From Cellulophaga sp. RHA19 (GTDB lineage: Bacteria > Bacteroidota > Bacteroidia > Flavobacteriales > Flavobacteriaceae), in the NCBI RefSeq assembly GCF_002813425.1, contig NZ_PHUL01000001.1, positions 310,001 to 374,000 on the forward strand: 64,000 bases of DNA, read 5' to 3'. How positions within the stretch are numbered: position 1 is the first letter of the stretch; each line of letters opens with the position of its first letter. The notes under the pieces are model-generated. The model was not told the DNA's origin. It ran no database searches and saw only the letters and a program-made list of their open reading frames with translations. The position numbers were made by a program, and so were the translations under genes. Below are positions 26,090-35,331 of the stretch, one piece after another.

Positions 26090-26824
26090 TTAAGACTTAT
26101 TTAACAATGCAACTACCTGCTGTATATTAGCCACACTAGATATTGGCACTTGGTTTTCAACCAAAAAAGAACTAGAATTCATAGACAAAGGCACATCACC
26201 ATCTAAAGTTTTATTAAAAGCAGCACCAGACATATGCAATGCTTTAAACCCTTCTTTTTTAAAATTGATAACATTATCTGCTCTTAATCCGCCTCCAGGC
26301 ATTACCACACAGGTTGATGACTTTTTATTTAATTTAGAAAGTAAAGAAATACCCAGTAGAGCCGAAACTTTCTGCCCAGACGACAACACATAATTAACCC
26401 CCATACTTTGCAATGTTAAAAATACTTCTTCTGGATTTTTAAGCCAATCAAAAGCCCTATGAAAAGTGAATTGCAATTTTTTTGCTTCATCTATTAACAA
26501 CTGAGTTCTTTCCTTATCTAAAGTGAAATTTTTATGCAACACGCCAGAAACAACACCTGCACAACCAAGCTCTACACATAAAGCAATATCTTGTTTCATT
26601 ACTTCAAATTCAGAATCTGAATATGTAAAGTCTCCGCTTCTAGGCCTAATCAATACGTGCACGGGTATATTCACAGCATTTAGCACAGCTTTAACAAGAC
26701 CATAAGAAGGAGTTACACCACCAACACCAAGCTCCATACACAACTCTATTCTAGTAGCACCAGCTTTTTCTGCGTTTAAGGCAGATTCCAATGAATTTGC
26801 ACACACTTCTAAAATCATAATCAT
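26090..26824 (-). CDS. cutC: CutC family protein
   Basis: A 244-residue TIM-barrel protein of the CutC family. Typical features are the start ILEVCANSLESALNAEKAGATRIELC, the LIRPRSGDFTYS loop and FHRAFDW in mid-protein, and GGGLRADNV near the C-terminus. The family was linked to copper tolerance in E. coli, but that role is disputed and the true substrate is not settled. Translation may start at the ATG at 26824 or at the in-frame ATG at 26818. The gene is divergent from the glycosylasparaginase gene with only 35 bases between the two start codons, so they share a control region. Confidence 0.92.
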   Translation of the reverse strand: MIMILEVCANSLESALNAEKAGATRIELCMELGVGGVTPSYGLVKAVLNAVNIPVHVLIRPRSGDFTYSDSEFEVMKQDIALCVELGCAGVVSGVLHKNFTLDKERTQLLIDEAKKLQFTFHRAFDWLKNPEEVFLTLQSMGVNYVLSSGQKVSALLGISLLSKLNKKSSTCVVMPGGGLRADNVINFKKEGFKALHMSGAAFNKTLDGDVPLSMNSSSFLVENQVPISSVANIQQVVALLNKS

Positions 26825-26859
26825 TATATTTAAAGCCTAAAATTAGTCAACCTACTATT

Positions 26860-27852
26860 ATGAAACGAAGAAAGTTTTTAAAAAATTCATCTTTAAGTAC
26901 AGCCGGCATCATCTCTGCTCCATTATTAGCATCTTGTGATAACAAAAAAACAATTGCTCCCGATTTAAAAGTAGAGACAATTAAACCAATTGCTATTTGT
27001 ACTTGGAATTTTAAAAATGCCAATGATAAAGCTTGGGAAGTTTTAGCTAAAGGTGGAAACTCTTTAGATGCTGTTGAACAAGGTGTAATGGTTGAAGAAG
27101 CAGATGCTAACAATAATACAGTAGGCTTAGGTGGTAGACCAGACCGTGACGGAAATGTTACATTAGACGCATGTATTATGGACAAAGATGGCAACTGCGG
27201 ATCTGTAGTTTATTTACAAAATATTGTACACCCAGTTTCTGTAGCACGTAAGGTTATGGAAGAAACACCACATATAATTTTAGCTGGCAAGGGTGCAGAA
27301 CAGTTTGCTTACGAACAAGGATTTAAAAAAGAAAACTTACTTACAGAAAAATCTAAAAACGATTGGTTAGAGTGGAAAAAGACATCTAAATACGAAACCA
27401 TTATTAATATAGAAAACCATGATACTATTGGTATGCTAGCTATGGATGAAAAAGGAGATATATCTGGCGCTTGCACCACTAGCGGTATGGCTTATAAGGT
27501 TGGTGGACGTATTGGAGATTCTCCAATAATTGGAGCTGGTTTATTTGTGGACAATGAAGTTGGCGGCGCAACCGCTACAGGTGTTGGTGAAGAAGTAATT
27601 AAAACAGTTGGTAGTTTTTTAATTGTAGAATTAATGCGACAAGGGAAATCACCACAAGAAGCTTGCGAAGAAGGCGTAAAAAGAATTATGACTAAAAATA
27701 AAGACCGTGAAGATTTCCAGATTGGCTTTTTAGCAATGAACAAAAAAGGAGAAACAGGTGGCTATTGTGTTCATCCTGGTTTTACCTATCGCAAAACAAC
27801 CAAAGAGAGCAACACTAACGAACACGTAAATTCTTTTTACAAGAAAGACTAA
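26860..27852 (+). CDS. N4-(beta-N-acetylglucosaminyl)-L-asparaginase (glycosylasparaginase)
   Basis: A 330-residue Ntn-hydrolase. The enzyme cleaves the GlcNAc-Asn bond left after N-glycoprotein digestion. The precursor cuts itself before the catalytic Thr; that site is the HDTIG motif with Thr189 (codon 27424-27426), and the substrate loop GRIGDSPIIGAG and TGVGE motifs follow. The N-terminus has an RRKFLK twin-arginine-like motif, a hydrophobic stretch and a lipobox (LLASC, Cys26), so a periplasmic lipoprotein is predicted. It is divergent from cutC and precedes polA by 47 bases. It is not related to the ansA product elsewhere in this window, which belongs to a different fold. Confidence 0.93.
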   Translation: MKRRKFLKNSSLSTAGIISAPLLASCDNKKTIAPDLKVETIKPIAICTWNFKNANDKAWEVLAKGGNSLDAVEQGVMVEEADANNNTVGLGGRPDRDGNVTLDACIMDKDGNCGSVVYLQNIVHPVSVARKVMEETPHIILAGKGAEQFAYEQGFKKENLLTEKSKNDWLEWKKTSKYETIINIENHDTIGMLAMDEKGDISGACTTSGMAYKVGGRIGDSPIIGAGLFVDNEVGGATATGVGEEVIKTVGSFLIVELMRQGKSPQEACEEGVKRIMTKNKDREDFQIGFLAMNKKGETGGYCVHPGFTYRKTTKESNTNEHVNSFYKKD

Positions 27853-27899
27853 ATACAAAACAACAATTAGTAGTTTTGACACTTAATTAAGATTATAAG

Positions 27900-30743
27900 A
27901 TGGCAGATCAAAAAAGACTTTTTTTACTAGATGCATACGCACTTATTTTTAGAGGATATTATGCGTTTATAAAAAACCCAAGAATAAACTCTAAAGGACT
28001 AGACACGTCAGCAATACTAGGTTTCACCAATTCACTATTAGATGTTATAAAAAGAGAAAGGCCAGACCATTTAGCAGTTTGTTTTGATCGTGGCGGAAGT
28101 GTAGATCGTGTAGAAATGTTTGAAGCCTATAAAGCCAACCGTGATGCCACACCTGAAGCTATAAAATTAGCCATACCATACATAGAGAATATCTTAAAGG
28201 CAATGCACATACCTGTAATTGTTAAAGAAGGTTTTGAAGCCGATGACATTATAGGAACATTAGCTAAAAAAGCAGAAAAAGAAAACTATAAAGTTTTTAT
28301 GGTTACACCAGATAAAGATTTTGCTCAGTTAGTATCTGAAAATATTTTTATGTACAGACCAATGTTTGGTGGTGGTTATGAAACTTGGGGAATACCAGAA
28401 GTATTAAACAAATATGAAATTGAAAGACCTGAGCAAGTTATAGATTATTTAGGTATGATGGGAGATGCCGTGGATAACATTCCCGGACTGCCTGGTGTTG
28501 GAGATAAAACCGCAAAAAAATTCCTTGCCGCTTACGGTAGTATGGAAAATCTTTTAGAAAATACGCACGAGCTAAAAGGTAAAATGAAGGAAAAAATAGA
28601 AGCCAACAAAGAACTTGGCTTACTTTCTAAAAAATTAGCTCGCATAATGTTAGATGTTCCCGTAGAGTTTAATGAAAAAGAATATGAATTAGACCAACCA
28701 GATTTACCAAAGGTTACGGCTATTTTTGAAGAGTTAGAATTTAGAAGACTTGCTGACAACCTTATAAAAACATTTGCTACAGAAACAACTACCGCAGCCA
28801 CAAGTAGCAATAATGATAAATCTACAAAAACAACAACCAAAACAGCTGCTGCCGGAGCTGGTCAGTTTTCATTATTTGGCGGTGGCGATTCCGCTTCTGC
28901 TACGCAAGTACAGCAAGAGTTATCTAGCAGAAAAACAAGCAAAGACATTCCGCACATATACCAAAGTGTAGCACCTGGAATGGCTATGAAATTGTTTTTA
29001 CAGAACTTAATGAAACAAACATCTGTCTGTTTTTATACAGAAACAACAGGACTAAATCCGCTTACAGCAGAGTTAGTAGGAATTGCTTTTTCTTGGGAAG
29101 CCAGCAAAGGCTATTACATTCCTTTTCCTGAAGCAAGGGAAGAAGCACAAGAACTCATAGAGCAATTACGTCCGTTTTTTGAAGATGAAAACATTGAAAA
29201 AGTAGGTCAGAATTTAAAGTACGACATTAAAGTATTGCGCAAATACAACCTTATTATAAAAGGAACATATTTTGACACCATGCTAGCTCACTATCTAATA
29301 AATCCTGATATGAGACATAATATGGATGTGTTAGCCGAAACATACTTAAACTACACTCCTATTTCCATAACAGAATTAATTGGTAAAAAAGGTAAAAACC
29401 AGTTATCTATGCGCCAGGTTCCTGTAGAAAAACAAACAGAGTATGCGGTTGAAGATGCAGATATTACTTACCAACTAGCAAGCCACTTTAGACCAGAACT
29501 TAAAGACGCAAAAACAGAAGATTTATTTAACAGCATAGAAATTCCACTATTAAGCGTTTTAGCAGATATGGAGCTAGAAGGTATTAACCTAGATGTTGAC
29601 TTTTTAAATTCTCTCTCTAATGAGTTAAACATAGATATTAAAAACCTAGAAACTAGTATTTATGAAGCTGCAGGCGAAGAATTTAATATAGCATCACCAA
29701 AACAATTAGGAGAAATACTTTTTGGAAAACTAAAACTTGTAGATAAACCCAAAAAAACAAAAACAGGTCAGTATTCTACAGCAGAAGATGTACTCTCTTA
29801 TCTTGCACAAGATCATGATATCATTAAAAACATACTAGAATACAGAGGTTTAGCCAAGTTAAAAAGCACCTATATTGATGCTTTACCAGAACAAGTAGAA
29901 GAAAGCACCGGCCGTGTACACACAGACTACATGCAAACTGTTGCCGCTACAGGAAGACTAAGTAGCAACAACCCCAACTTGCAAAACATACCTATACGTA
30001 CAGAGCGCGGAAGACAAGTACGTAAAGCTTTTGTACCAAGAGATGAGAATTACACACTATTAGCAGCAGATTACTCACAAATAGAGCTACGTATAATTGC
30101 TGCTTTAAGTGATGAAACAACAATGATTGAAGCATTTAAAAACGGAGAAGACATTCACGCCTCTACAGCTTCAAAAGTATTTAACGTTTCTTTAGAAGAG
30201 GTTACTAGAGAGCAACGTAGTAATGCAAAAACAGTAAACTTTGGAATTATATATGGTGTATCTGCATTTGGATTAAGCAACCAAACAGACTTAAGCAGAG
30301 GAGAGTCCAAAGAACTGATAGACGCTTACTACGAGACATACCCAAAACTTAAAAAGTACATGAGTGAACTGGTAGACTTTGCAAGAGACAATGGTTATGT
30401 ACAAACAGTTTTAGGAAGACGTAGATACCTAAAAGATATAAACTCCAGAAACGCTGTTGTGCGTGGAGCAGCAGAACGTAACGCCGTTAACGCACCAATA
30501 CAAGGTAGCGCAGCAGATATTATTAAAATTGCAATGATTAACATACACAAGAAACTTACTCAAGGTAATTTTAAAACCAAAATGCTTTTACAAGTACACG
30601 ATGAACTTGTTTTTGACGCTCACAAAACAGAATTAGAAGAAGTAAGAACACTTATTAAAACAGAAATGGAAAATGCATACTCGCTTGCGGTTCCTTTAGA
30701 CGTAGAAATAGGAACAGGAGATAATTGGCTAGTTGCTCATTAA
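27900..30743 (+). CDS. polA: DNA polymerase I
   Basis: A 947-residue three-domain enzyme: 5'-3' flap exonuclease (about 1-290), a low-complexity Thr/Ala/Lys linker (about 295-335), the 3'-5' exonuclease-type domain (about 355-540) and polymerase (about 560-947). Polymerase motif A (AADYSQIELRI), motif B (RSNAKTVNFGIIYG) and motif C (QVHDELVF) are intact. In the proofreading domain motif I reads FYTETTG, with Tyr379 (TAT at 29034-29036) where the metal-binding Asp of FDTETTG is expected; motif II (NLKYD) and motif III (YAVEDADIT) are normal. A single G-to-T change would explain this. Proofreading may be weakened. It ends at a strong terminator. Confidence 0.97.
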   Translation: MADQKRLFLLDAYALIFRGYYAFIKNPRINSKGLDTSAILGFTNSLLDVIKRERPDHLAVCFDRGGSVDRVEMFEAYKANRDATPEAIKLAIPYIENILKAMHIPVIVKEGFEADDIIGTLAKKAEKENYKVFMVTPDKDFAQLVSENIFMYRPMFGGGYETWGIPEVLNKYEIERPEQVIDYLGMMGDAVDNIPGLPGVGDKTAKKFLAAYGSMENLLENTHELKGKMKEKIEANKELGLLSKKLARIMLDVPVEFNEKEYELDQPDLPKVTAIFEELEFRRLADNLIKTFATETTTAATSSNNDKSTKTTTKTAAAGAGQFSLFGGGDSASATQVQQELSSRKTSKDIPHIYQSVAPGMAMKLFLQNLMKQTSVCFYTETTGLNPLTAELVGIAFSWEASKGYYIPFPEAREEAQELIEQLRPFFEDENIEKVGQNLKYDIKVLRKYNLIIKGTYFDTMLAHYLINPDMRHNMDVLAETYLNYTPISITELIGKKGKNQLSMRQVPVEKQTEYAVEDADITYQLASHFRPELKDAKTEDLFNSIEIPLLSVLADMELEGINLDVDFLNSLSNELNIDIKNLETSIYEAAGEEFNIASPKQLGEILFGKLKLVDKPKKTKTGQYSTAEDVLSYLAQDHDIIKNILEYRGLAKLKSTYIDALPEQVEESTGRVHTDYMQTVAATGRLSSNNPNLQNIPIRTERGRQVRKAFVPRDENYTLLAADYSQIELRIIAALSDETTMIEAFKNGEDIHASTASKVFNVSLEEVTREQRSNAKTVNFGIIYGVSAFGLSNQTDLSRGESKELIDAYYETYPKLKKYMSELVDFARDNGYVQTVLGRRRYLKDINSRNAVVRGAAERNAVNAPIQGSAADIIKIAMINIHKKLTQGNFKTKMLLQVHDELVFDAHKTELEEVRTLIKTEMENAYSLAVPLDVEIGTGDNWLVAH

Positions 30744-30760
30744 TTAAAATACAATAAAAC

Positions 30761-30796
30761 AAAAAGGACATTAGATTTTTCTAATGTCCTTTTTTA
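30761..30796. terminator. Bidirectional terminator between polA and the lipoprotein gene
   Basis: A 10-bp stem (30766-30775 with 30780-30789, T4 loop) is flanked by A5 on the left and T7 on the right, between convergent genes. Confidence 0.88.
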
Positions 30797-30815
30797 TTTT
30801 TTAAATAGAATGGTT

Positions 30816-31301
30816 TTAGTTTTTTGTAAAAACAACATCTAAACCTTCATAATTACCTTCATCAATATCTTCCCCTGCAATAATTAGCGTATTACCATTT
30901 AAGTCAACCGTAATAACAGTTTTTCCTCCTGTAGGATCTGTAATTGTTAATTGGTCGCCATCTAAATCCCAAGCACCAACTAAAGTATCTGTTTCTTCAG
31001 GACAATCAACTTCTATGCCCGCTCCATTAGATTCAATTACAAAATAATTTAATTTATCCTTACCAACAAATGTATCATCAGCATTAAAAGTATATGTAAT
31101 TATTTTACAACCTTGATCTATAAGATTCTTTGCTATTTCTTGAGGTAAACTCACCTCAGAGGATTCTTCCCTTGTAACATCAGAAATCACCCAAGTACCC
31201 ACCAAGCTGTTCTCTGAAAAAATTTCTTTATCACTATCCGTAGAACAAGAACTTCCAAACATACATACAGCAGCCATTACTATAAAACTCTTTTTTATCA
31301 T
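30816..31301 (-). CDS. Lipocalin-like lipoprotein
   Basis: A 161-residue protein with a lipoprotein signal peptide (lipobox GSSC, Cys19) and one beta-barrel domain. The start LVGTWVISDV, the mid-strand YTFNADDTFVGK and the DGDQLTITDP segment follow the pattern of the small lipocalin-like lipoproteins (GxW start, alternating strands) of Bacteroidota. Two cysteines (near residues 66 and 100) may form a disulfide. No function is known; a ligand cannot be predicted. It shares its strand with the DUF5916 gene 71 bases upstream, so the two could be co-transcribed. Confidence 0.72.
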   Translation of the reverse strand: MIKKSFIVMAAVCMFGSSCSTDSDKEIFSENSLVGTWVISDVTREESSEVSLPQEIAKNLIDQGCKIITYTFNADDTFVGKDKLNYFVIESNGAGIEVDCPEETDTLVGAWDLDGDQLTITDPTGGKTVITVDLNGNTLIIAGEDIDEGNYEGLDVVFTKN

Positions 31302-31372
31302 CTTTTTAGTCGATTAGTTTTCTTTTTAAAAACGCAAAATAACACATAATAGTATATCTACCAGTTTTTTAC

Positions 31373-33997
31373 TTAAAGTATAAATCTATAAGTGGCCTTA
31401 AGTAAAATTGTATTATCCTTTTTACGATCTAAAATCTGCCTATTTAAACTTCTACCTAAAGCATCATCAGGATTAACATTACCCGTAAGTCCTTGAGACC
31501 AAACTAAAAATATTTCAGAACCTGGTATATACTCCCAGCGCAACACTAAATTAGACCTAAATTGTACAAATGAAAAATCTGGATCTCCAAATTCATAATC
31601 TGTATTAGAATCTACATCTTCATCAATTAAATAAACACCATTATTTTCCGTTATTTGATTTTCATTAAACAGTGTTACTCTATTATCAATACTACCAGCA
31701 ACGGGATTATTAACATAATTAAAATTAGAATATCTACCTCTAGAAATGAAAGGCTGACCATAATATTGTAAACTTAAATTAGGATTTAAGTTATAATTTA
31801 AACGTATAGAACTACTAAATGTGTTCTGATCTATTTCTCCTAAAATATACCTAGTTTCATCACTTGTTTCTCGCTTAGTTATGTATTGTGTTTTACTATT
31901 TTCTGTAGAAAACTCATTATCCATAGACAAACTAAAAGCATCTATCGGCTGGTATGTAAACCTAAACACATACCTATTATATTTAAATGTATCCTCTGCA
32001 CCTTTATTACCAACATAACCAACAGTAGCATAAAATTTCCTTCTATTATCTGAACCTGCAAACAACGCAAAACCACCCTGTTCTGCAAAACGCCATCTTG
32101 GACCACCACGCAAGTTTGCATTGCTATAAAAAACAGGATCATAAGTAGCCTCTACCTCTGTCCACCAATTATTTTTATAACTTATATTACCATTAAACTG
32201 GTATGACATTCTATTATAATTGCCATCAAAATCAAACGTAGAGTACTGTCCTAATTGCAAACGTATGTTTCTGTAAAAATCTGTAGGTTTTAAAAACAAA
32301 CGCTGCACTTCTGCAAACTGTGTAATCTTATCTGCCTGTCGTAAAAAGCCTATATCATTTAATTCTAATTCCGGAGAATACCAAAGTACACCGCCCTCAT
32401 ATCTCCAATCTCCACCGCCAGCTTTACCAAACTCCAGTTTACCACCTGTACCCGACAAAGAAGTTCTTGAATCGTCAAATTTTACATGACCAGCATCTAC
32501 TCTGTTAAATAAATGCGCAATAGATTTTTGTGTTTGCGCAATAGCTTCTTTAGAACCATTAACAGAACTAGCTACAAAATTACCTTCTATATAATACTCT
32601 CTGTTTTTCCAATTATGCTTAAAATCTACGCCAGCAGAAACTGCAGACTTGCGTAAGAAATCTAAATTATCTTCTAGTCTTCTATTTGTTGATGTGAAAA
32701 TTGCACCAACATATGAATTTCTATTATTAAAATCTTTTTGAGCTCTAGCAACTAAATAATTTGTAAGCGGCTCAACAAGCTCATCTCTTTTTTCTCCATT
32801 AGCATCTATCTCTGCATACATTTTACCTGTAACACTTTCTAAAAGCCCTAATGACCAACCGCTTTTAGTTTTACCCGAAAACTTAGCAGCCCCTAAAATT
32901 GTAGTGTTTTTTGGCACATCTACAAACTCACCATCCTCTAAAGCAGGTCTGCCGTGTGGATTACGACCAATACGCCTACTGTAAAATAAGTTATCTTGAC
33001 CACTACCAAACTCATAATCAAAAATATTCTTATTCTCTATAAAAAATGGACGCTGTTCTTTAAAAAAGATCTGAAAACCATCTAAAGCTATTGCCCCCGG
33101 ATCTGCTTCAACTTGACCAAAATCTGGATTTACTGTTAAATCTAACGTAAGATCATTTGTAATACCAATTTTAGCATCTAAACCTCCATTTAATTTATAG
33201 TCAGAGCCATCTCTATAAGGGTTACCAACCTCTTTTGGATAACTATCATATTGGTTTACTACAAAAGGCTGAATCTCTAATTGTTTTTGTGGCTTAATAT
33301 TTAACAAACCTCTAAGCTCACCAAACTCACTCACATACCCAGAAGATTCTAACGGAATACGTTGCCAAATAGACCTTTCTTCAGCTCTAAAAATTCTACG
33401 TTTAACTTGCAAACCCCATACTTGTTCTGCTGCATCTCCAAACTTTAACTGACTAAAAGGTATTTTTAATTCTGCTGTCCACCCCTCTTCATCAATTTTA
33501 GAGCTGCCGTACCAAATAGGATTCCAACTACTATCCCAACTACTTCCGTTTTCAGATATAAACTCATCACCTTTAACACCTGCAACCGTAAACGTAAAAG
33601 AAAAAGCGGTTCTTTTATCATTATAACTATCTATATTTACTTCTACCCAATCTCCCTGAAAACCATCTCTCCTTGATAAACGTTTTTCAATCTTATCCAA
33701 ATCAGCATCATAACATTTAAAGGCTATGTAAAGGAATTTGTCATCATACACAATTTTAAATTTAGTGGGCTGTGTAGGAGATGTATTTTCATCTGGCCTC
33801 CATTCTACAAAATCTCCTTGCCACTCGGAGTTATTCCAAGCATCATCTGTTAAATGACCATCAATTACAGGCGATTTTTTATTTTCTACACTATTTGTAG
33901 TGTACACCCTCTTTGGAACTTGTATATTTGCACTTTCTTGAGAAAAAAGCGCAGTAGTTAAAAATACTAGAGCACTTGTTATGTTAAATTTAAACAT
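31373..33997 (-). CDS. DUF5916 outer-membrane protein with N-terminal CBM9-like domain
   Basis: An 874-residue exported protein. After a signal peptide (about 1-19) there is a carbohydrate-binding family 9-like domain (about 40-225, with VIDGHLTDDAWNNSEW and FLYIAFKCYD), then the DUF5916 region. From about residue 400 the protein alternates in the way of an outer-membrane beta-barrel and ends in TYRFIL, with an aromatic near the C-terminus. Proteins of this type are often annotated as hydrolases without proof. I see no catalytic motif. It may bind sugar or peptide at the cell surface. There is no SusC/SusD partner or TonB box nearby. Confidence 0.8.
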   Translation of the reverse strand: MFKFNITSALVFLTTALFSQESANIQVPKRVYTTNSVENKKSPVIDGHLTDDAWNNSEWQGDFVEWRPDENTSPTQPTKFKIVYDDKFLYIAFKCYDADLDKIEKRLSRRDGFQGDWVEVNIDSYNDKRTAFSFTFTVAGVKGDEFISENGSSWDSSWNPIWYGSSKIDEEGWTAELKIPFSQLKFGDAAEQVWGLQVKRRIFRAEERSIWQRIPLESSGYVSEFGELRGLLNIKPQKQLEIQPFVVNQYDSYPKEVGNPYRDGSDYKLNGGLDAKIGITNDLTLDLTVNPDFGQVEADPGAIALDGFQIFFKEQRPFFIENKNIFDYEFGSGQDNLFYSRRIGRNPHGRPALEDGEFVDVPKNTTILGAAKFSGKTKSGWSLGLLESVTGKMYAEIDANGEKRDELVEPLTNYLVARAQKDFNNRNSYVGAIFTSTNRRLEDNLDFLRKSAVSAGVDFKHNWKNREYYIEGNFVASSVNGSKEAIAQTQKSIAHLFNRVDAGHVKFDDSRTSLSGTGGKLEFGKAGGGDWRYEGGVLWYSPELELNDIGFLRQADKITQFAEVQRLFLKPTDFYRNIRLQLGQYSTFDFDGNYNRMSYQFNGNISYKNNWWTEVEATYDPVFYSNANLRGGPRWRFAEQGGFALFAGSDNRRKFYATVGYVGNKGAEDTFKYNRYVFRFTYQPIDAFSLSMDNEFSTENSKTQYITKRETSDETRYILGEIDQNTFSSSIRLNYNLNPNLSLQYYGQPFISRGRYSNFNYVNNPVAGSIDNRVTLFNENQITENNGVYLIDEDVDSNTDYEFGDPDFSFVQFRSNLVLRWEYIPGSEIFLVWSQGLTGNVNPDDALGRSLNRQILDRKKDNTILLKATYRFIL

Positions 33998-34163
33998 TAG
34001 TGGTTTTGGTTATTTTTTAAAAGAAGTTGTAAAAATAAGACTCCTGTTACAGATTTATAATTAAAAATGACAAATTTTTGTTAAAATCAAAAAAATTAAA
34101 GCTTCGCAAATCAAGAAAACAATAGCATTTAGAAAAAACAATAAAAATAAACGGAAATAAGCA

Positions 34164-34194
34164 TTTGTATTTCAAGTAAATAATTGTACATTTG
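34164..34194 (+). promoter_or_regulatory. Promoter of rplM-rpsI (textbook Bacteroidota type)
   Basis: TTTG (34164-34167), a 19-base spacer and TACATTTG (34187-34194) match the Bacteroidota sigma-A consensus exactly. A small CCCG/CGGG hairpin follows right at the expected start point (34198-34210), and the GTG start of rplM is 45 bases downstream of the -7 box. Confidence 0.85.
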
Positions 34195-34238
34195 CACCCC
34201 GTTTATCGGGATTAAGTAAATAATAAAAATATATTAGT

Positions 34239-34691
34239 GTGGATACATTAAGCTACAAGACAATTTCAGCCAATAAAGCAACCGTTTCTAAGGAGTGGTT
34301 ATTGGTTGATGCTGAAGGAGAAACGTTGGGTCGTCTTGCTTCTAAGGTTGCAAAAATCTTAAGAGGAAAGAACAAACCTAATTTTACACCACATGTGGAC
34401 TGTGGGGATAACGTAATTGTTATCAATGCAGAGAAAGTTACTCTTAGCGGTAACAAATGGCAAACTAAGACTTATATTAGACACACAGGTTACCCTGGTG
34501 GACAAAGGTCTCAGACAGCTATTGAAATGTTGGAGAAAAACCCAGCACGTGTAGTGGAAAAATCAATAAAAGGTATGTTGCCAAAAAATAGATTGGGCGC
34601 TGAGCTTTTTCGTAACTTAAAAGTTTACGTAGGTTCTGAGCACAACCAAGAGGCACAAAAACCAAAAGCAATAAACTTAAAGGACTTATAA
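34239..34691 (+). CDS. rplM: Large-subunit ribosomal protein L13 (uL13)
   Basis: A 150-residue 50S subunit protein that binds 23S rRNA early in assembly. Family features include [32 protein letters not shown], the [10 protein letters not shown] loop and GMLPKNRLG. Translation starts at GTG, the only start consistent with the N-terminal alignment and the promoter. Its TAA stop overlaps the rpsI ATG by one base, so rplM and rpsI are coupled, as in most bacteria. Confidence 0.97.
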   Translation: MDTLSYKTISANKATVSKEWLLVDAEGETLGRLASKVAKILRGKNKPNFTPHVDCGDNVIVINAEKVTLSGNKWQTKTYIRHTGYPGGQRSQTAIEMLEKNPARVVEKSIKGMLPKNRLGAELFRNLKVYVGSEHNQEAQKPKAINLKDL

Positions 34692-35077
34692 TGGAGGTAA
34701 TTCATAAGATAGGCAGACGTAAAACTGCTGTTGCACGTGTATATGTTTCTGAAGGAAAAGGTAACATTACAATCAACAAAAAAGATTTAAATGAATATTT
34801 CCCTACTGCTACTTTACAGTACAAAGTGAAACAACCATTTGCTTTAACTAGCAATGAAGAAAACTTTGACGTAAAAGTAAATGTTTACGGAGGAGGTATC
34901 ACTGGACAAGCAGAAGCTATTAGACTAGCTCTTTCTAGAGCAATGTGTGAGGTTGATGCTGAAAACAGATTAGTATTAAAACCAGAAGGTCTTTTAACTA
35001 GAGATCCAAGAATGGTAGAGCGTAAGAAATTCGGTCAGAAGAAAGCCCGTAAGAAATTTCAATTCTCTAAGCGTTAA
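34691..35077 (+). CDS. rpsI: Small-subunit ribosomal protein S9 (uS9)
   Basis: A 128-residue 30S subunit protein. It starts [17 protein letters not shown], contains the [20 protein letters not shown] segment, and ends in the basic tail KKFQFSKR that reaches the P-site tRNA. Its length is normal. It is the second and last gene of the rplM-rpsI operon and is followed by a terminator. Confidence 0.98.
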   Translation: MEVIHKIGRRKTAVARVYVSEGKGNITINKKDLNEYFPTATLQYKVKQPFALTSNEENFDVKVNVYGGGITGQAEAIRLALSRAMCEVDAENRLVLKPEGLLTRDPRMVERKKFGQKKARKKFQFSKR

Positions 35078-35086
35078 GAATATATT

Positions 35087-35110
35087 CCGGAACTTTGTTC
35101 CGGTTTTTTT
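35087..35110 (+). terminator. Terminator of rplM-rpsI
   Basis: A 7-bp stem (35087-35093 with 35097-35103, TTT loop, CCGGAAC arm) is followed by seven T. Confidence 0.85.
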
Positions 35111-35331
35111 ACATCAGATTTTATCTGATATTTTATACCGTTGGAACATCACCAACAAAACAAGTTCATTGAGAAGTCTTTAGAAAAAATCTAAAGCATA
35201 AATTAAAACAAGTTGTCGTTGTTATTTATCACCATATAAATAACACTAGTTTAGCATCTAAATGTTAAAGACTGCATACGCACTACTTTAGCATTGCTAA
35301 GTAAAACGGAACGTAAACTATTACAAAAAAA
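35111..35331 (+). promoter_or_regulatory. Long leader region of rpsB-tsf with several hairpins
   Basis: This 221-base gap has no coding frame. It contains inverted repeats at 35178-35196 (CTTTAGA arms), 35221-35244 (GTTATTTA arms, 8-base loop) and 35286-35301 (CTTTAGC and GCTAAG with one bulge), and the octamer TTTAGCAT occurs twice (about 35250 and 35288). Long structured leaders upstream of rpsB are used for S2 autoregulation in other bacteria; a similar role here is inference. No convincing TTTG-N19-TAnnTTTG promoter was found; TACTTTAG near 35284 is a weak candidate. Confidence 0.4.

Noticed and set aside
26860..27852. Glycosylasparaginase as paralogue of ansA
   Set aside because: It is an Ntn-hydrolase with an HDTIG autocleavage site; ansA has the YTGGTIGM/HGSDTM asparaginase fold. 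Only the name is shared.
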